In this document: positions 22,640 to 34,081 of the stretch, piece by piece | Layout: the number at the start of each line of letters is the position of its first letter | Position numbering within the stretch: the first letter of the stretch is position 1 | Assembly (NCBI RefSeq): GCF_030253575.1 | Contig: NC_080558.1 | Coordinates: 41,499,111-41,563,110, forward strand | DNA from: Rhododendron vialii | Lineage: Eukaryota; Streptophyta; Magnoliopsida; Ericales; Ericaceae | DNA length: 64,000 bases | Direction: 5' to 3' | The notes under the pieces: model-generated | Database searches by the model: none | What the model was told of the DNA's origin: nothing | Seen by the model: only the letters and a program-made list of their open reading frames with translations | Program-made: the position numbers and the translations under genes

Positions 22640-23821
22640 TGCTTGACCGATTCCTAGACCTAAAATAATGGATTACCCCAAGTGTAGGGCTGAGACCGAT
22701 ATAGCACAATACCGGGTAAGACCGGAGTCGAATCCACAAAGACGGTAATGTGTGCTGACTAAAAACTCGGGTTGTTACTAATTTAAACGGGCTCTTGGGT
22801 AGCCACCCTTTGTCGTTTTATAAAGAGATTAACTAAAATTTAGAAATTAATTGTATTTTTCAAATAATTAGAAGGAAGGTACGGTCGTAGGGTTCATAAC
22901 ACTCGCAACCAGTTTCGGACTTATCTGTTCTGTTCGGTGTTCTTAAAAATATTTGATTTTAGAGAGAAAAAGCTACTCCGAAAGATGCGAACCTTTGTGG
23001 TCGCCGTTTACCCATACGTTCTGCTTCTGCTTTGTAGTCGTAAAGGTAGGGTCGCCGTTTACCCATACGAAGCAGAACGTATCCGACCTAGCCACGGTGT
23101 ACTAATCATCCCGCGACCCTACCTTTACGACTACTCACTCAACATCAAATAAAAAACGAAAGAAACCCTAGATTGAAACATGCTTCCGAATACGAAATAA
23201 ACAGAATAAACAGATTATATAAGTTCCAACAAACAACTTTAATAAATGACGAAAATTAATACGAGTTACCGAAGTGCGAGTATTTAAACAAACGAAGAAA
23301 ACTTCAAATGAAAAATTCTGGAAAGAAAAACGAACATCTAAATGCTTCCAAAATAAAATCCTAACCAAAGAAAATGGCACTCGGCAGTCCCGTTCTTCAT
23401 TCTTTTCCGCCGCCTTGTTCTTTGATTTCGGCAGCCCCCAAATCTTGTCGTTTCATCTGTGGGCATGTGTATATATATATCAAGCCAAAAACCCTTCTTT
23501 CCTTTTTTAATTCTAATAATTCCCAGTCGGGGCCACACTTCTACTGACCGACCTAATTCCCAATTGATCCAAAAGCCATTATTATCCTTTGTAGTCATGC
23601 CCATGGACTACTTAAGTTTATAGCAAAATTCTTGACTTTGTATTGACCTCAAACGGACCACCTTCAATCACCATATAATATTTTAATTTCTCACTTCTTG
23701 CACTAAATCCTCTAAATACCTACAATACACAAATTAAGCATTAAACTCTAAATAATAATATAAATGAGACGTAACAAAGATAAATTAGGTGGCGCTAATG
23801 TGAACATTTACGCGCCTATCA
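22640..23821. mobile_element. LTR-like insert, 1.18 kb, in unit 1
   Basis: Unit 3 reads GGAAGGAAGAGTTTCTTG without a break, whereas unit 1 carries 1,182 extra bases between GGAAGGAAGA and AGTTTCTTG. The insert starts TGCTTGACCG and ends CGCCTATCA (TG...CA); only 3-4 bp (AGA/AAGA) are duplicated. It has no coding frame and contains a complex hairpin (see 22999-23133). Probably a solo LTR. Confidence 0.6.
22999..23133. repeat. Nested inverted and direct repeats
   Basis: A perfect 21-base inverted repeat (first half of left arm TAGTCGTAAAGG) spans 23035-23055 and 23113-23133. In addition GTCGCCGTTTACCCATACG occurs directly twice (23000 and 23051 regions), and ATACGTTCTGCTTC pairs with GAAGCAGAACGTAT. 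The strand could fold in two mutually exclusive ways. Confidence 0.8.
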
Positions 23822-23994
23822 AGAGTTTCTTGTCCACGCGGCAAAATGGAAATCAAGTTTCGCGGATAGAATCGAGGATCATTGACAAGGGAGGATTGGA
23901 ATATGGGCTATGCTGAAGTCAGTCAGTTATGCCTTAGAGATTGTCAACGAACGTTAGTGTTGTGTACAATCTTCTTTTGGGGTGAAAGGAACTT

Positions 23995-24304
23995 TTAGAG
24001 CATCTCTAGCTTTCACCCATATTTTTTCTCAAATTTGAGTCAAATTTTGGGCAAAAACCTATTTTGGGTAGACACATCTCCAACCATCAAACCCAAATTT
24101 TACGCATCTCCCTCTTTTTCTCTCTCTCTAACTAGCCGTTGGAGAAATGGGTCAAGGCAAAAGTTGTCTCAGATTTGGGCAAAAAAATGGATAAAACCCA
24201 AAATGGGGAAGGGTTTGGGTCAAAGATTGGAGAGAGATTTTTGTGATTTTTGCCCCATTTTTAAATTTGAGTCTTAAAATGGGTCAAGGCTGGAGATGCT
24301 CTTA
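23995..24304. mobile_element. 304-bp MITE with empty-site proof
   Basis: The element 23998-24301 begins GAGCATCTCTAGC and ends GCTGGAGATGCTC (inverted copies, one mismatch) and is flanked by TTA at 23995-23997 and 24302-24304. The orthologous place in unit 3 (36416-36428) reads ACTTTTAGAGACTCA with a single TTA. The 3-bp TTA duplication points to PIF/Harbinger. Confidence 0.85.
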
Positions 24305-24747
24305 GAGACCCATAAACTCTGCAAAGATATGTTAGTGCAGTTGTGGTCATTCAAAGTACAGGGAAATCTCTGGTTTGCTCTTGTTAAAGTTGGATCTGGG
24401 GAAAATCAAGACCTCGGAGAGGTGGTTGATGAGAACTAGCACTAATCCATCGGAGAGTGTTTGGTAAATTGGTTCTTTGTATGATTATTATGCTTAAGAT
24501 CTGTTCACATAGAGTGGCTATTAATGTAGAGTTGTTTTTCATTTCGTTTTTCAATTTTGTTTTCCTTTTCGTTTTTCAATCTGATCACTTTTGGATATGT
24601 CATTCATAATTTGGGAATGAGAAGAAAACATTTGATGCACTATGCCTTGAATTGGAATCAACTTTCATTTTATGGTTAATGCTGCATATTATTACAGCAG
24701 AAGAACTATATGGCAGATTATGTTTGCAAGGGCTCAAAATATTTGTA

Positions 24748-27019
24748 TTTGTTGTCACGCCCACGATTTTCAACATAAAATAAATAATCCATTTCAAGAA
24801 ATGATCTTCGCATATTACTGATTATACCCCAAAGAGAGTTCCCAAAATGATCATTTACAAACTAAATCCCCAAGTTTAAAAATTTACAATGTTGGCACCA
24901 CGGCCAAAATTTCATATCTAGTTAAAGTGAGTAAATTTAGAGGTTACATAATATTTGAAATTAAAATACTTCAAATGAATTTACATTTTCATCTTTCCAA
25001 GTGATCATACAAAAGACGATGAAATCAATTCTCGGGCGGCTTTTAAAAGAGATGGAATCAAGCATGTGCACCATGCACTCCGCGTCAATATCCTTGAGAT
25101 GTACCTGAAAATGATAGGTTGAGCTACACTAGCCCAGTAGAGAATTCTATACCCAAGCTATATGTAAATGTGATGAAACATGCGAAGGGAATGAATGATT
25201 TTCAATAAAAGAACAAGAGATACAAAGGGGCACCATATTGGACTAACGGACAACGACTATGGAATTCAATGCGTCTAAGAGATATCCCTAACCATTCGTA
25301 CCGCAACTAGGAGCAGCTTTATGCATAAATTAATCTAATCAACCCAATACCGTTCCTCAAATCATCATTTTAAGATTCCTCGAATGACTGCCACCTTTAT
25401 TTTCCTCATTTCTTACCATTTACTATCAAGCCTCTTTTATAAAAAGAAAATATTTTCTTTTGGTTGCCAAAATAACTTTGAGAAAACTCTCGACCTTCAT
25501 GGGTCAAGCTCCATTGATTCGCTTGAATACTGGAATTTGTTGATTTGTACCCAACTACCGGAACCGTTGATTCGCTTAGGAATACCGGAGGATTTTTCAT
25601 AAAAATCCTTTTTCCAACACGAAATTCCTTTCTTTTCAAAACTTTGATAAAATCGATCATTTATTCCTTTGTTCGACACTTACCATCTCAAGCAACAAAC
25701 AACTCAAACAACAACACAAACTTCTATAACCAATCATAACTTCCTTCATCATGCGAGACATTCAACCGTATTATCACCCCTTGCGTTACAGTGAATTCTC
25801 TCCACCTAGGTTTCCGCGTTATCATACATTGCGTTGCGGACCCTCTAGAGTCTTCGCATTACCACACCTTGCATTACAAGACCCTCAATTCAAAATTATC
25901 AATTTACACACACACACACACACACATTATGAATCCACATACAAGAAGACAACATTCCCAAGGTCACATTCTTTCATTCATAATCACACAAAGTTTAACA
26001 AACCCATAAACACGTCCCCTTATACATAAATAAATACCTTAAGCTCAAGTTGTTCCTCTAAGTCTATCACGATATCCCACGTCATGCATCGAACCCACTA
26101 ATGACTTTACAACGCATCACCCATTAGGTTCTATACTAAAATTCTGTAGAACGAGCACTAAAGGAAGTTTGAAAGATCAACAAGGCGAATGAGGAGGATA
26201 CGAATTACTCTATTACCATTTAGACTATTTGATAGGTCCTTATCAACCAACCATGCACCCTACGATATACTTTACAGCCTACGATATTCAATAATGACTC
26301 CATAGTACGTTTCTCAATTCACCAATCATCCCGTCATGTTATAGCACTTAATAGGTCTATATCGATCATTGAGACATGCTACAACATCTACTTCAATCAA
26401 CTAAATGCGTAAATAAAGTACGAGTATCCTAATCATTTAATTCTACACTTTTCTAAGTTATGACGAGAGTCCAAGGAGATCGATTGGCCAATGAATCTTT
26501 CGAGGTACGAACAATCAAGTTTAGAAGTGATTTGAAGCTATTCAAAAGGTGTTTAAGGTGTTCGGAGTTCAAACGGGCACAAGAAGAAACAAATGAACCA
26601 AATCTATCCGGAACAGAAGGGGGTATTGATACCCCCAATAAAGGTATTTGTATCTGGCCAGAATCTGGTCCAGAGGAGAGTGGGGTATCGATACCCATTT
26701 TGAGGGTATTAATACCACGGAGTTTTTTTGTAAATTTTTAGTTTTTCAACAACAAAATCCCAACAACAAAGGACGAATCACGGCACGATCAAGGCACATA
26801 ATCAACCCATAAATAAATAGAGAGAGTAAGTAATCCTTACCTCAAGTGGTTTGAATGAGACCCAAGCCATTTGATCGAAGTCCAAGCGAACCCTAGACCT
26901 CCAAAGCTCCGAAATCGACTAAGAACTTCCCTCCAAGCTTGACCCACGAAATTTTGAGCTTGAGAACATGATTGGAAGGCCGAAGGGTGGTTGATCTTTA
27001 AGGATCTTGGAGGAGTTTT

Positions 27020-27113
<94 letters not shown>

Positions 27114-27282
27114 ATCCTATATATACTATTATATCCTTTAATCACACACCCAATCCCTTAAGTTTCAATCCCCTCATTTCAACCCCTAATTTAAATAGCC
27201 ACCAAATAAATCATGTTCTCCTAATTAGCCAATTAATAAACATTTCAATAATTAAAAAAAATTTACGGGTCTCTACGTTTGT
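24748..27282. mobile_element. Solo LTR, 2.5 kb (family 1, copy 2)
   Basis: The element 24753-27277 starts TGTCACGCCC and ends GGGTCTCTACG, with target duplication TTTGT at 24748-24752 and 27278-27282. Units 1 and 3 keep the empty site (ATTTGTATTTGTTCCCC at 32779). It is homologous along its length to 7070-9587, including the GGTATCAATACC-type palindromes. A long (GA)n run (27024-27110) has expanded near its right end. The final A of the usual CA has become G. Confidence 0.85.
27024..27110. repeat. (GA)n microsatellite inside the solo LTR
   Basis: More than 40 GA units. The sister LTR at 7070-9587 has only short interrupted GA runs at the same place (9339-9400), so the expansion happened in this copy. 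Confidence 0.9.
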
Positions 27283-28342
27283 TCCCCTAGGCTTTGCTTT
27301 GATGACTTCCTTACATCAAAATTGGAAAGTTACAAATGCTAATGTCGCTTTATTTCGTTCACATTACAATTTCCTAAGACGATTTTATAACAAGAAAATT
27401 GCTTCACAATACAGAATTTTGCAAATTTTAGGGAGAACGGGGCCTTAATGTTGGTGCGGCGGGTCAGGAGAGTTTGCTCTGTATCCATACCTAGCCACTC
27501 CAACCCCCTTCACAAGAGTGATCGAAGGGTCCGACTCCGGTGTCTTGGTTCCAGGGGGCTTTACTTTTCTTTTGTATTTTGTATTTTGTATTTTGTTTTT
27601 GTTTGTTGTTTTTTTTTTTTAAATTTTTGGACCGGTAGTGTCAGCTTTTATTGTACTGTGTTTTCTTTTATATAATAGTATAAGGGATGATCTTGTCCGT
27701 TGAAAAAAAAATACATTTTCCATGTCAACCTGGCTTTGGACTGGATTTTGGTCCAAATAAATCTCTCTTTGGCTTAATAACAGTAGTAGAGAAATCTGTG
27801 TATTTATCTAGGAATTAGGACAAAATAACAGCAGAACCCATCTAATCTCTAATCAGAATACCACCGAAATTGTGATCCCTATGTACCTCCAAGAACCAAG
27901 AAGTTAAAAAAACGTTTTGCTGCGGAATCATGCTCTCAAACCAAAGCCAAAAGGCATAAAATATGGCAAGCCTAGAGACAATCAATTTATGTGCACGTTA
28001 TTATGCTTCCTTCATTTATTGCCGGGAATTAGGACACGACGGAAAAAAAAAAAAAAAAAGCCCTTAGGAATTACGAAAGAGATCCTCAAAAAAAAAAACC
28101 CTGATTTTGACCGTTGGACAGAGAGATATCCCCTTCACTTTAATATCCCAACCGAAATCGAATTGGCTTTCTGTTTCACGAAAACTTGAACTGCAATAAT
28201 TTCCTAATTGAGAAACTTCATACCCAAGAAATCAAAATCCAAATCACACCCAGTTTAGAATCTCTCACTTCTAACTAGTTCGCAACTCAAAAACTTCACA
28301 CCCAAGTCTTCCACAAACCCCAATTCTATTCAACTTAGGTTT

Positions 28343-28386
<44 letters not shown>

Positions 28387-28529
28387 TCATATTAAGATAT
28401 ACCGTATCCTATGATTCTCATAACCAAATAAAAAACAACTCCGCTCCTCTGTTTCCATCATTCTCATTCACAAAAATTTCATACTCTGTTCTTTGCAGTC
28501 GAGTGTTGAACAACTAGTAGAAGGAGAGA

Positions 28530-29384
28530 ATGGACAACGATTTCGGGTACGATTACTCTAAACTCGACAGGCTTTTGAAGGAAACTAAAGAGTGGCTTCT
28601 CCAACTGGATAGCAAAAAAAGGCTGAATGTCGTTCGGGAGATTCTCAAGAACCCTCATTACGATGAGTCTGATGTATACATCCTCTGTCTCAACGAGTAT
28701 CAAATACCGTCTGATCATAAACCACCTGAGCCTAGAAACCCTTTCAAGATTCGGTTCGTGATGAGTGGAAGGCAACCCACCAAACCCGTTAGGGAGGATG
28801 AAAACGCGGACAAGAAAACTGAAAAAACAGGTCGAAAGAGGCCACGGGGCAGTAGTGATTGTGAGTTTGGTGGTGAAGAAGAAAAGTACAGAGCGATCAA
28901 GAAGAGGGCGAACATGAAGAAGGTGAACAACTTGGTTCGAAAAAGGAAGGTTGTTTTACCGGAAATCACACCAGACCTGCCTGATGAATTCAAGGAAAGA
29001 ATCCGAAATCTTGGGGGAGCCAAAGCTACTTTGGTAATTCAAAAGGTACTCGAAGGCACGGACGTGAGCGCTAACCACGGGCGCCTCTCTCTCCCGCGAG
29101 GTAAACTCGTAGACAAGGAGTTTCCAAGTGGGGAAGGGATCAATGGGAAGGATGTTGCGGAGATAGAAGCGCGGCTTATTGCAGAGAACGGAAAGGAACA
29201 CGAGATCGATATAAGGCAGTGGAACATGAAGAACAGAATATATAATGTGGTGAAAGGGTGGAATGAGGTTGTGAAAGAACACAAACTGTGCAAGGATTTG
29301 CTAGTGCAACTTTGGTCATTTAGAGTAGAGGGAAACCTCTGGTTTGCACTTGTTAAACTCTGGAAGGTAAAGGAACAAGATTGA
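28530..29384 (+). CDS. B3 domain (DUF313) protein, array copy 2
   Basis: Intronless 284-codon frame with the same domain order as copy 1: helical N-terminus, basic region 99-142, DUF313/B3 domain 146-277. Against copy 1 it has N3, F5, K29, L39, F72, V77, D94, E98, G115, P144, N182, R215 and D227. The promoter side is also conserved for over 1 kb, with an 18-unit GA run before the ATG. An LTR lies 1.2 kb upstream and another 0.4 kb downstream, so its regulation may differ from the sister copies. It looks intact, and there is no sign of decay. Confidence 0.85.
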   Translation: MDNDFGYDYSKLDRLLKETKEWLLQLDSKKRLNVVREILKNPHYDESDVYILCLNEYQIPSDHKPPEPRNPFKIRFVMSGRQPTKPVREDENADKKTEKTGRKRPRGSSDCEFGGEEEKYRAIKKRANMKKVNNLVRKRKVVLPEITPDLPDEFKERIRNLGGAKATLVIQKVLEGTDVSANHGRLSLPRGKLVDKEFPSGEGINGKDVAEIEARLIAENGKEHEIDIRQWNMKNRIYNVVKGWNEVVKEHKLCKDLLVQLWSFRVEGNLWFALVKLWKVKEQD

Positions 29385-29764
29385 TAAGTTCTCCTGCTGT
29401 AAGTATTGGGAGAATCATAGGGAAAATCTTCAGCATTTGGATTTTTGTCCAGTTCTTATTTAGCAGCACAAGGGGGTGTGTCCCCTTTCAGTGTTTTGGT
29501 AAATACTGCATTCCCTTTTATGAACTTATGATCGTTGCGAGACATTAACTTGTCATTTTGGAAATTGCAGTGGTTGGTTCATTCGAATCGCTACTTTTCT
29601 TGGAATAACTATTCCTTCATCTTTCAACGTGCTTGGTTGTGTTTTCCTCTTACTGTCGATTCTCTTTTATCTTCTCTTCCCTTTTGAAACTGTGTTTTCG
29701 TTTGGATGTTGGGAAAACGAAAAAGAATAGGATATATAAAATACCATCTGTTAATAATGGGTGT

Positions 29765-31621
29765 TGTTCTGTTTCTCCACAAAATGCTTCGAAACCGAAT
29801 TGGCAAATGTGTTGCGGGCGTGCCAGGACAGGTCTGCTGTCCAAGTTGTTTTCAAGGCCTTCGTGCCTCAAAAATCTGACTTCTTTCAAATGATAGTGCT
29901 AGGCCCAAAGGGTAAGGCCTCGTGATGATTCGTTGTTCGCCTTTGCTGGATAAGGACTTAAATATTTCCTAACTGTTGTTAGAAAATGGATAAAAGAAAA
30001 AGAAAGGATTGAAAGGTAAATAAGAAATGAAAACAAACTTTATTAATCGGTTTAACAAAGTTTGGATACAAGGAAGTGAAAGGAAATAAAATCTAGTCCG
30101 TGCTAGATTGAACGGGAAAGTAAAGACAATGAAAAGATAAATTGGGTAAGCCGTGGGCTTGAAGGTCGTGGACCATTGCCAAGGCCTTCAATTCTTGCAT
30201 TTATAAGCAATGCTTCCAGGCCTTGAGTTGCTTGAGCTGCTTCCATAGGCCCTCATGCATGGCTGCCATGTGGCCTTCTAGCAGAGGCTTAGGCTTGAGC
30301 AGCTTCGAAATGCTCCAATGAGGGGCTGTTCTTTGACCAAAACGTGCTCTTCACTCCAAGAAAATGGCCAAAGCCTGAAAAATCCTCATTTTCTGCATAA
30401 AACTTTGTAAAAGAGCAAAGGGAATTTCAGCACCCAGGCCTTGAGCTGCTTCAACACTCAAGCTACTGCTTGATTGGACATCCTCTGGGCCCACCACTGC
30501 TGAAGACCAATACTTCTCCAGGCCTTCCTACCATTTTATTGGTCCTCTATCTCTTGTGGGCCCTTAAATCCTCTAATCTTGATTCCTTATGAATGAAGAA
30601 TCGAGAAACAAAAGATTAACCAGACCTGAGTGAGCTACTTGTGTGCAGCTTGCTTAGGTCTGCATGAGTCATTCACCAACAGCTCCAAGGGCTGCATGTA
30701 CGCCACCTGTCCCTGGCCTTGCATCATGCTGAAGAATGGGGTCCCACCAGTTCAGACCTTGAGCTGCTTGTAAGCAGCTTACCTAGATCTGCCCAGCAAG
30801 AACATTCTAGGCCTTTAAGCTGCTTGTGAGCAGCTTGAGACCTTTTAGCTGCTTGTGAGCATGGATGTTTATAAAAAAAAAGGGATAGTTGGGCCCACCA
30901 AGGCCAAAAACGCAGGCCTGGTTGAGCTGCTTGTGAGCAGCTTATGTGATGTCAGATAGAGGCCTTTGAGCTGCTTGTCCAGGCCTAAGCTGCTTGTGAG
31001 CTGCTTGGGATGTCTCCATGCATGGTTGCCACGTGTCCCAAGCCTTGCTTCATGCTAAAGGATAGAAAAGACTCAGACCTTGAGCTGCTTGTAAGCAGCT
31101 TACCTAGATCTGCCCAGCAAGAACATTCTAGGCCTTTGAGCTACTTATGAGCAGCTTGAGACCTTTTCCCTGCCAACTGAAGGCCATAGGTGACGTTTTC
31201 TTTAAGAAGTAGGCCCATTTATTACTTGGGCCTGAATTTGAAGAGCATCATAGGCCTCTTCTCTTTGTAAGCCATGCGGACCCAAGTTTGGAAAGAAAAC
31301 TTGGGCTTTAACTGATTTAGGCTCACTTAGAAGGCCTTATTATTTCTAAGAACTGGCCTAGACCTGGATAAAACACTTAGATCTAGCGGGTCAACCTAAG
31401 TCTTCGGCCAATCTTGAGCTTGGGCTTGTGATAACGAAATCTTAGGCATAATTTGGCCCAGGCCTTTGAAAACTCAACTCGATCAGTGGCGTTCAAATCG
31501 GCCCGATTTCGTGGATGACCGATCATGAGGCTTTTTAGCATCTGAGACCTTCATTCAAGTCCTTCTTCTAACCACAAATTGATTTTCTGAATTTTGGCCA
31601 AAAATGGGTGTAAACATGTTC
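29765..31621. mobile_element. Solo LTR, 1.85 kb (family 2)
   Basis: The element 29770-31616 starts TGTTTCTCCAC and ends GGTGTAAACA, with perfect 5-bp duplication TGTTC (29765-29769 and 31617-31621). The empty site GTGTTGTTCTTCTG survives in units 1 and 3. It has no coding frame. The middle (30230-31165) holds about ten copies of AGCTGCTTG-type units, several forming the palindrome AGCTGCTTGTGAGCAGCT, and a 94-base segment is repeated directly (30753-30846 and 31074-31167). Confidence 0.85.
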
Positions 31622-31914
31622 TTCTGATATACCTTTTGTGCTTGCCAATATTGGGTGTTGTTCTTCTGATATTCTTGTTGCTAAATCCATCATCCTGTCA
31701 TTGGTACTTCAACACTCTTTGCGCCATTTTTATAGTTGAAAGATCGAGAAGCACATGAATTACGCCCAAATCTGATAAAACTTAAGTCTTTACTCACAGT
31801 CACAGAGTTGTTATGTGTAAGGCATCTTGCCCATAATTGAGGAATAATGGAACATGTCATATCAACAGAGTCCCCTTGGCCCTTAGGAATAGTGATCCAC
31901 AAAGTATATGGTCA

Positions 31915-32066
31915 AACTAATTTAATTCGGTTAGAAATTAGTCTAGACAAGCTTTTTGGTAAAATGGTTCCATCTTTCTTATTTTAAATCGGATTAAGAC
32001 CTATTATATATGGATAAGGATTTTGAAAGAACTCGAGGATTGAATCCAATTATTAAAATAAGTTTA
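31915..32066. other. Short spacer between units 2 and 3
   Basis: About 150 AT-rich bases not shared with the other units. They start AAACTAATTTAATTCGG and mark the break between the truncated unit 2 and the start of unit 3. Confidence 0.6.
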
Positions 32067-33842
32067 GTACCTCTTATGAAACCGAGTTTGGATGGTTATT
32101 ATCTGAAGAAGGCTTCTGCGTTGAATTTGAACCCTTCATCGCTGACTGTCCCTTCCTCATGTCATTCTGTTTTGCCAAATTTTTTCGTATCATGTCTGGG
32201 GATGATGAAAATAGCCGACTGCACCTATATATTTAGTTTCTATTTCTTTGTTTCCTGTATATTAGTAATATTAGTGATCACATATTCTCAAATTTGGAGG
32301 TATGATTTTTTCCCCCCTTCCTCTTCATTGTTTAGTTGCTTGTTTTGATATTTTCCGTTTGGGAAGATTTGGAAATATTTGTGAATTGTGCAATTTTTTG
32401 AACTCCAGCGGAAAATGTTTTGTTTTTCTTTTTGTCAAAATTGGCAACCTAATTAGGTCTATTTAGATCCTCCTTACATTTTAGTTTGTTTTTGGTCGAG
32501 TCAAAAGTAATGAAAAGTTAAAGAGAACATCATTTTATTATGTGAACTAGGAAAGAAGACGATAATTTTTTTTTGCCAGATGACAAGATGTTAGTGTATG
32601 TTCAATTACTACGAAGATCAACCTCATATCCATAGAAATTGAATCCTAGACTTCACACTCTAAAGGAGCGCTACATAACCATCGTATTAGTGGTTTTCGC
32701 TTAGCTTGTTTTTTTTTAATAGATGGAAGCATGGATACCTCACTTTTAAGTTAAACATGGGTTTGCCAGGGCTCAAAATATTTGTATTTGTTCCCCTAGA
32801 CTTGGCTTTGATGACTTCCTTACATCAAAATCGAAAAGTTACAAATGCTAATGTCGCTTTATTTCGTTAACATTACAATTTCCCAAGACAATTTTATAAC
32901 AAGAAAATTGCTTCAACAGTACAGAATTTTGCAAATTTTAGGGAGAACGAGGCCTTAATGTTGGTGCGGTGGGTCAGGAGAGTTTGCTCTGTGTCCACAC
33001 ATAGCCACTCCAACCCCCTTCACGAGAATGATCGACGAGTCCGACTCCGGCGTCTTGATTCCAGGCGGATTTTCTTTTCTTTTGTATTTTGTATTTTGTT
33101 TTTGTTTGTTGTTTTTTTTTTTTTAAATTTTCAGACCAGTAGTGTCCGCTTTTATTGTATCGTGTTTTCTTTTATATATTAGTATATGGGATAATCTTGT
33201 TCGTTGAAAAAAAAAAAAAACACTTTCCATGTCAACCTGGCTTTGGACAGGATTTTGGTCGAAATAAACGTCTCTTTGGCTTGATAAGAGTAGTAGAGAA
33301 ATCAGTGTATTTATCTGGAAATTAGAACAAAATAACAGCAAAACCCATCTAATTCCTAATTAGAATACCACCGAAATTATGGCCCTCCCTATACCTCTAA
33401 GAACCAAAGAGCTAAAAGGATGTTTTGCTGCAGAACCATGCACCCAACTAAAAGCCGAAAGGCATCAAATAGGGCAAGCCTATAGACAATCAATTTCTGT
33501 GCATGTTATTATGCTTCCTTCATTTATTGTCGGGAATTAGGACATGACGGAAAAAAAAAAAAAAAAACCCCTAGTAATTGTGAAAGAGATCCTCAAAAAA
33601 ACCCTAATTTTGACCATTGGTACAAGAGATATCTATCCCCTTCACTTTAGTATCCCAACTGAAATCCGAAATACTTTCTGTTTCACGAAAACTTGATCTG
33701 CAATAATTTCCTAATTGAGAAACTTCACACCCAAGAAATCAAAATCCAAATCACACCCAGTTTAGAATCTCTCACTTCTAACTACTTCCCAACTCCAAAA
33801 CCCAAGTCTTACACAAACCCCACTTCTATTCAACTTAGGTTT

Positions 33843-33892
<50 letters not shown>

Positions 33893-34081
33893 TCATATTA
33901 AGATATGCCGTATCCTATGATTCTCATAACCAAATAAAAAACATCTCCGCTCCTCTGTTTCCATTATTCTCATAACCAAATAAAAAACATCTCCGCTCCT
34001 CTGTTTCCATCATTCTCATTCACAAAAATTTCATACTCTGTTCTTTGCTGTCGAGTGTTGAACAACTAGTAGAAGGAAAGA

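Larger units (their letters stand above)
22598..24439 (+). pseudogene. Dead B3/DUF313 fragment of unit 1, twice interrupted
   Basis: Pieces of a diverged B3 gene remain: VSCPRGKM just after 23823, VYNLLLG-stop-KELLE at 23963-24000, then ETHKLCKDMLVQLWSFKVQG to a stop at 24437-24439. They align with LSLPRGKL, IYNVVKGWNEVVKEHKL and the C-terminus of the intact copies. A TGA at 23983-23985 stands where the intact genes have the Trp of KGWNEV. An LTR-like insert (22640-23821) and a MITE (23998-24301) split the remains. The tail after WFALVKV (GSGENQDLGEVVDEN) differs from the live genes, so it comes from an older paralogue. Confidence 0.75.
18604..24727. repeat. Tandem duplication unit 1 of the B3 array
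   Basis: Sequence from 18604 (GTACCTCTTATGAAACCGAG), about 300 bases beyond the ERH stop, matches unit 3 from 32067. The match continues through the B3 gene and the dead B3 fragment to about 24727. The unit is interrupted by an LTR-like insert (22640-23821) and a MITE (23998-24301), both absent from unit 3. The left edge probably derives from the 3' flank of ERH. Confidence 0.85.
24728..31914. repeat. Tandem duplication unit 2 of the B3 array
   Basis: Begins in mid-unit, at the equivalent of 19288 in unit 1, and ends at about 31914 where similarity to units 1 and 3 stops (AAAGTATATGGTC). It carries B3 copy 2 and two solo LTRs (24753-27277 and 29770-31616) but lacks the downstream dead B3 fragment. 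Confidence 0.8.

Noticed and set aside
24035-24277. 80-codon frame within the B3 region
   Set aside because: It lies entirely inside the MITE at 23998-24301.
7070-27277. The two 2.5-kb LTRs as the two ends of one 20-kb element
   Set aside because: Each has its own perfect target duplication (CTTTT and TTTGT), and normal genes including ERH lie between them.
30753-31167. Repeated palindromic units resembling a CRISPR array
   Set aside because: Spacing is irregular, the repeat varies, there are no cas genes, and the DNA is a plant LTR.
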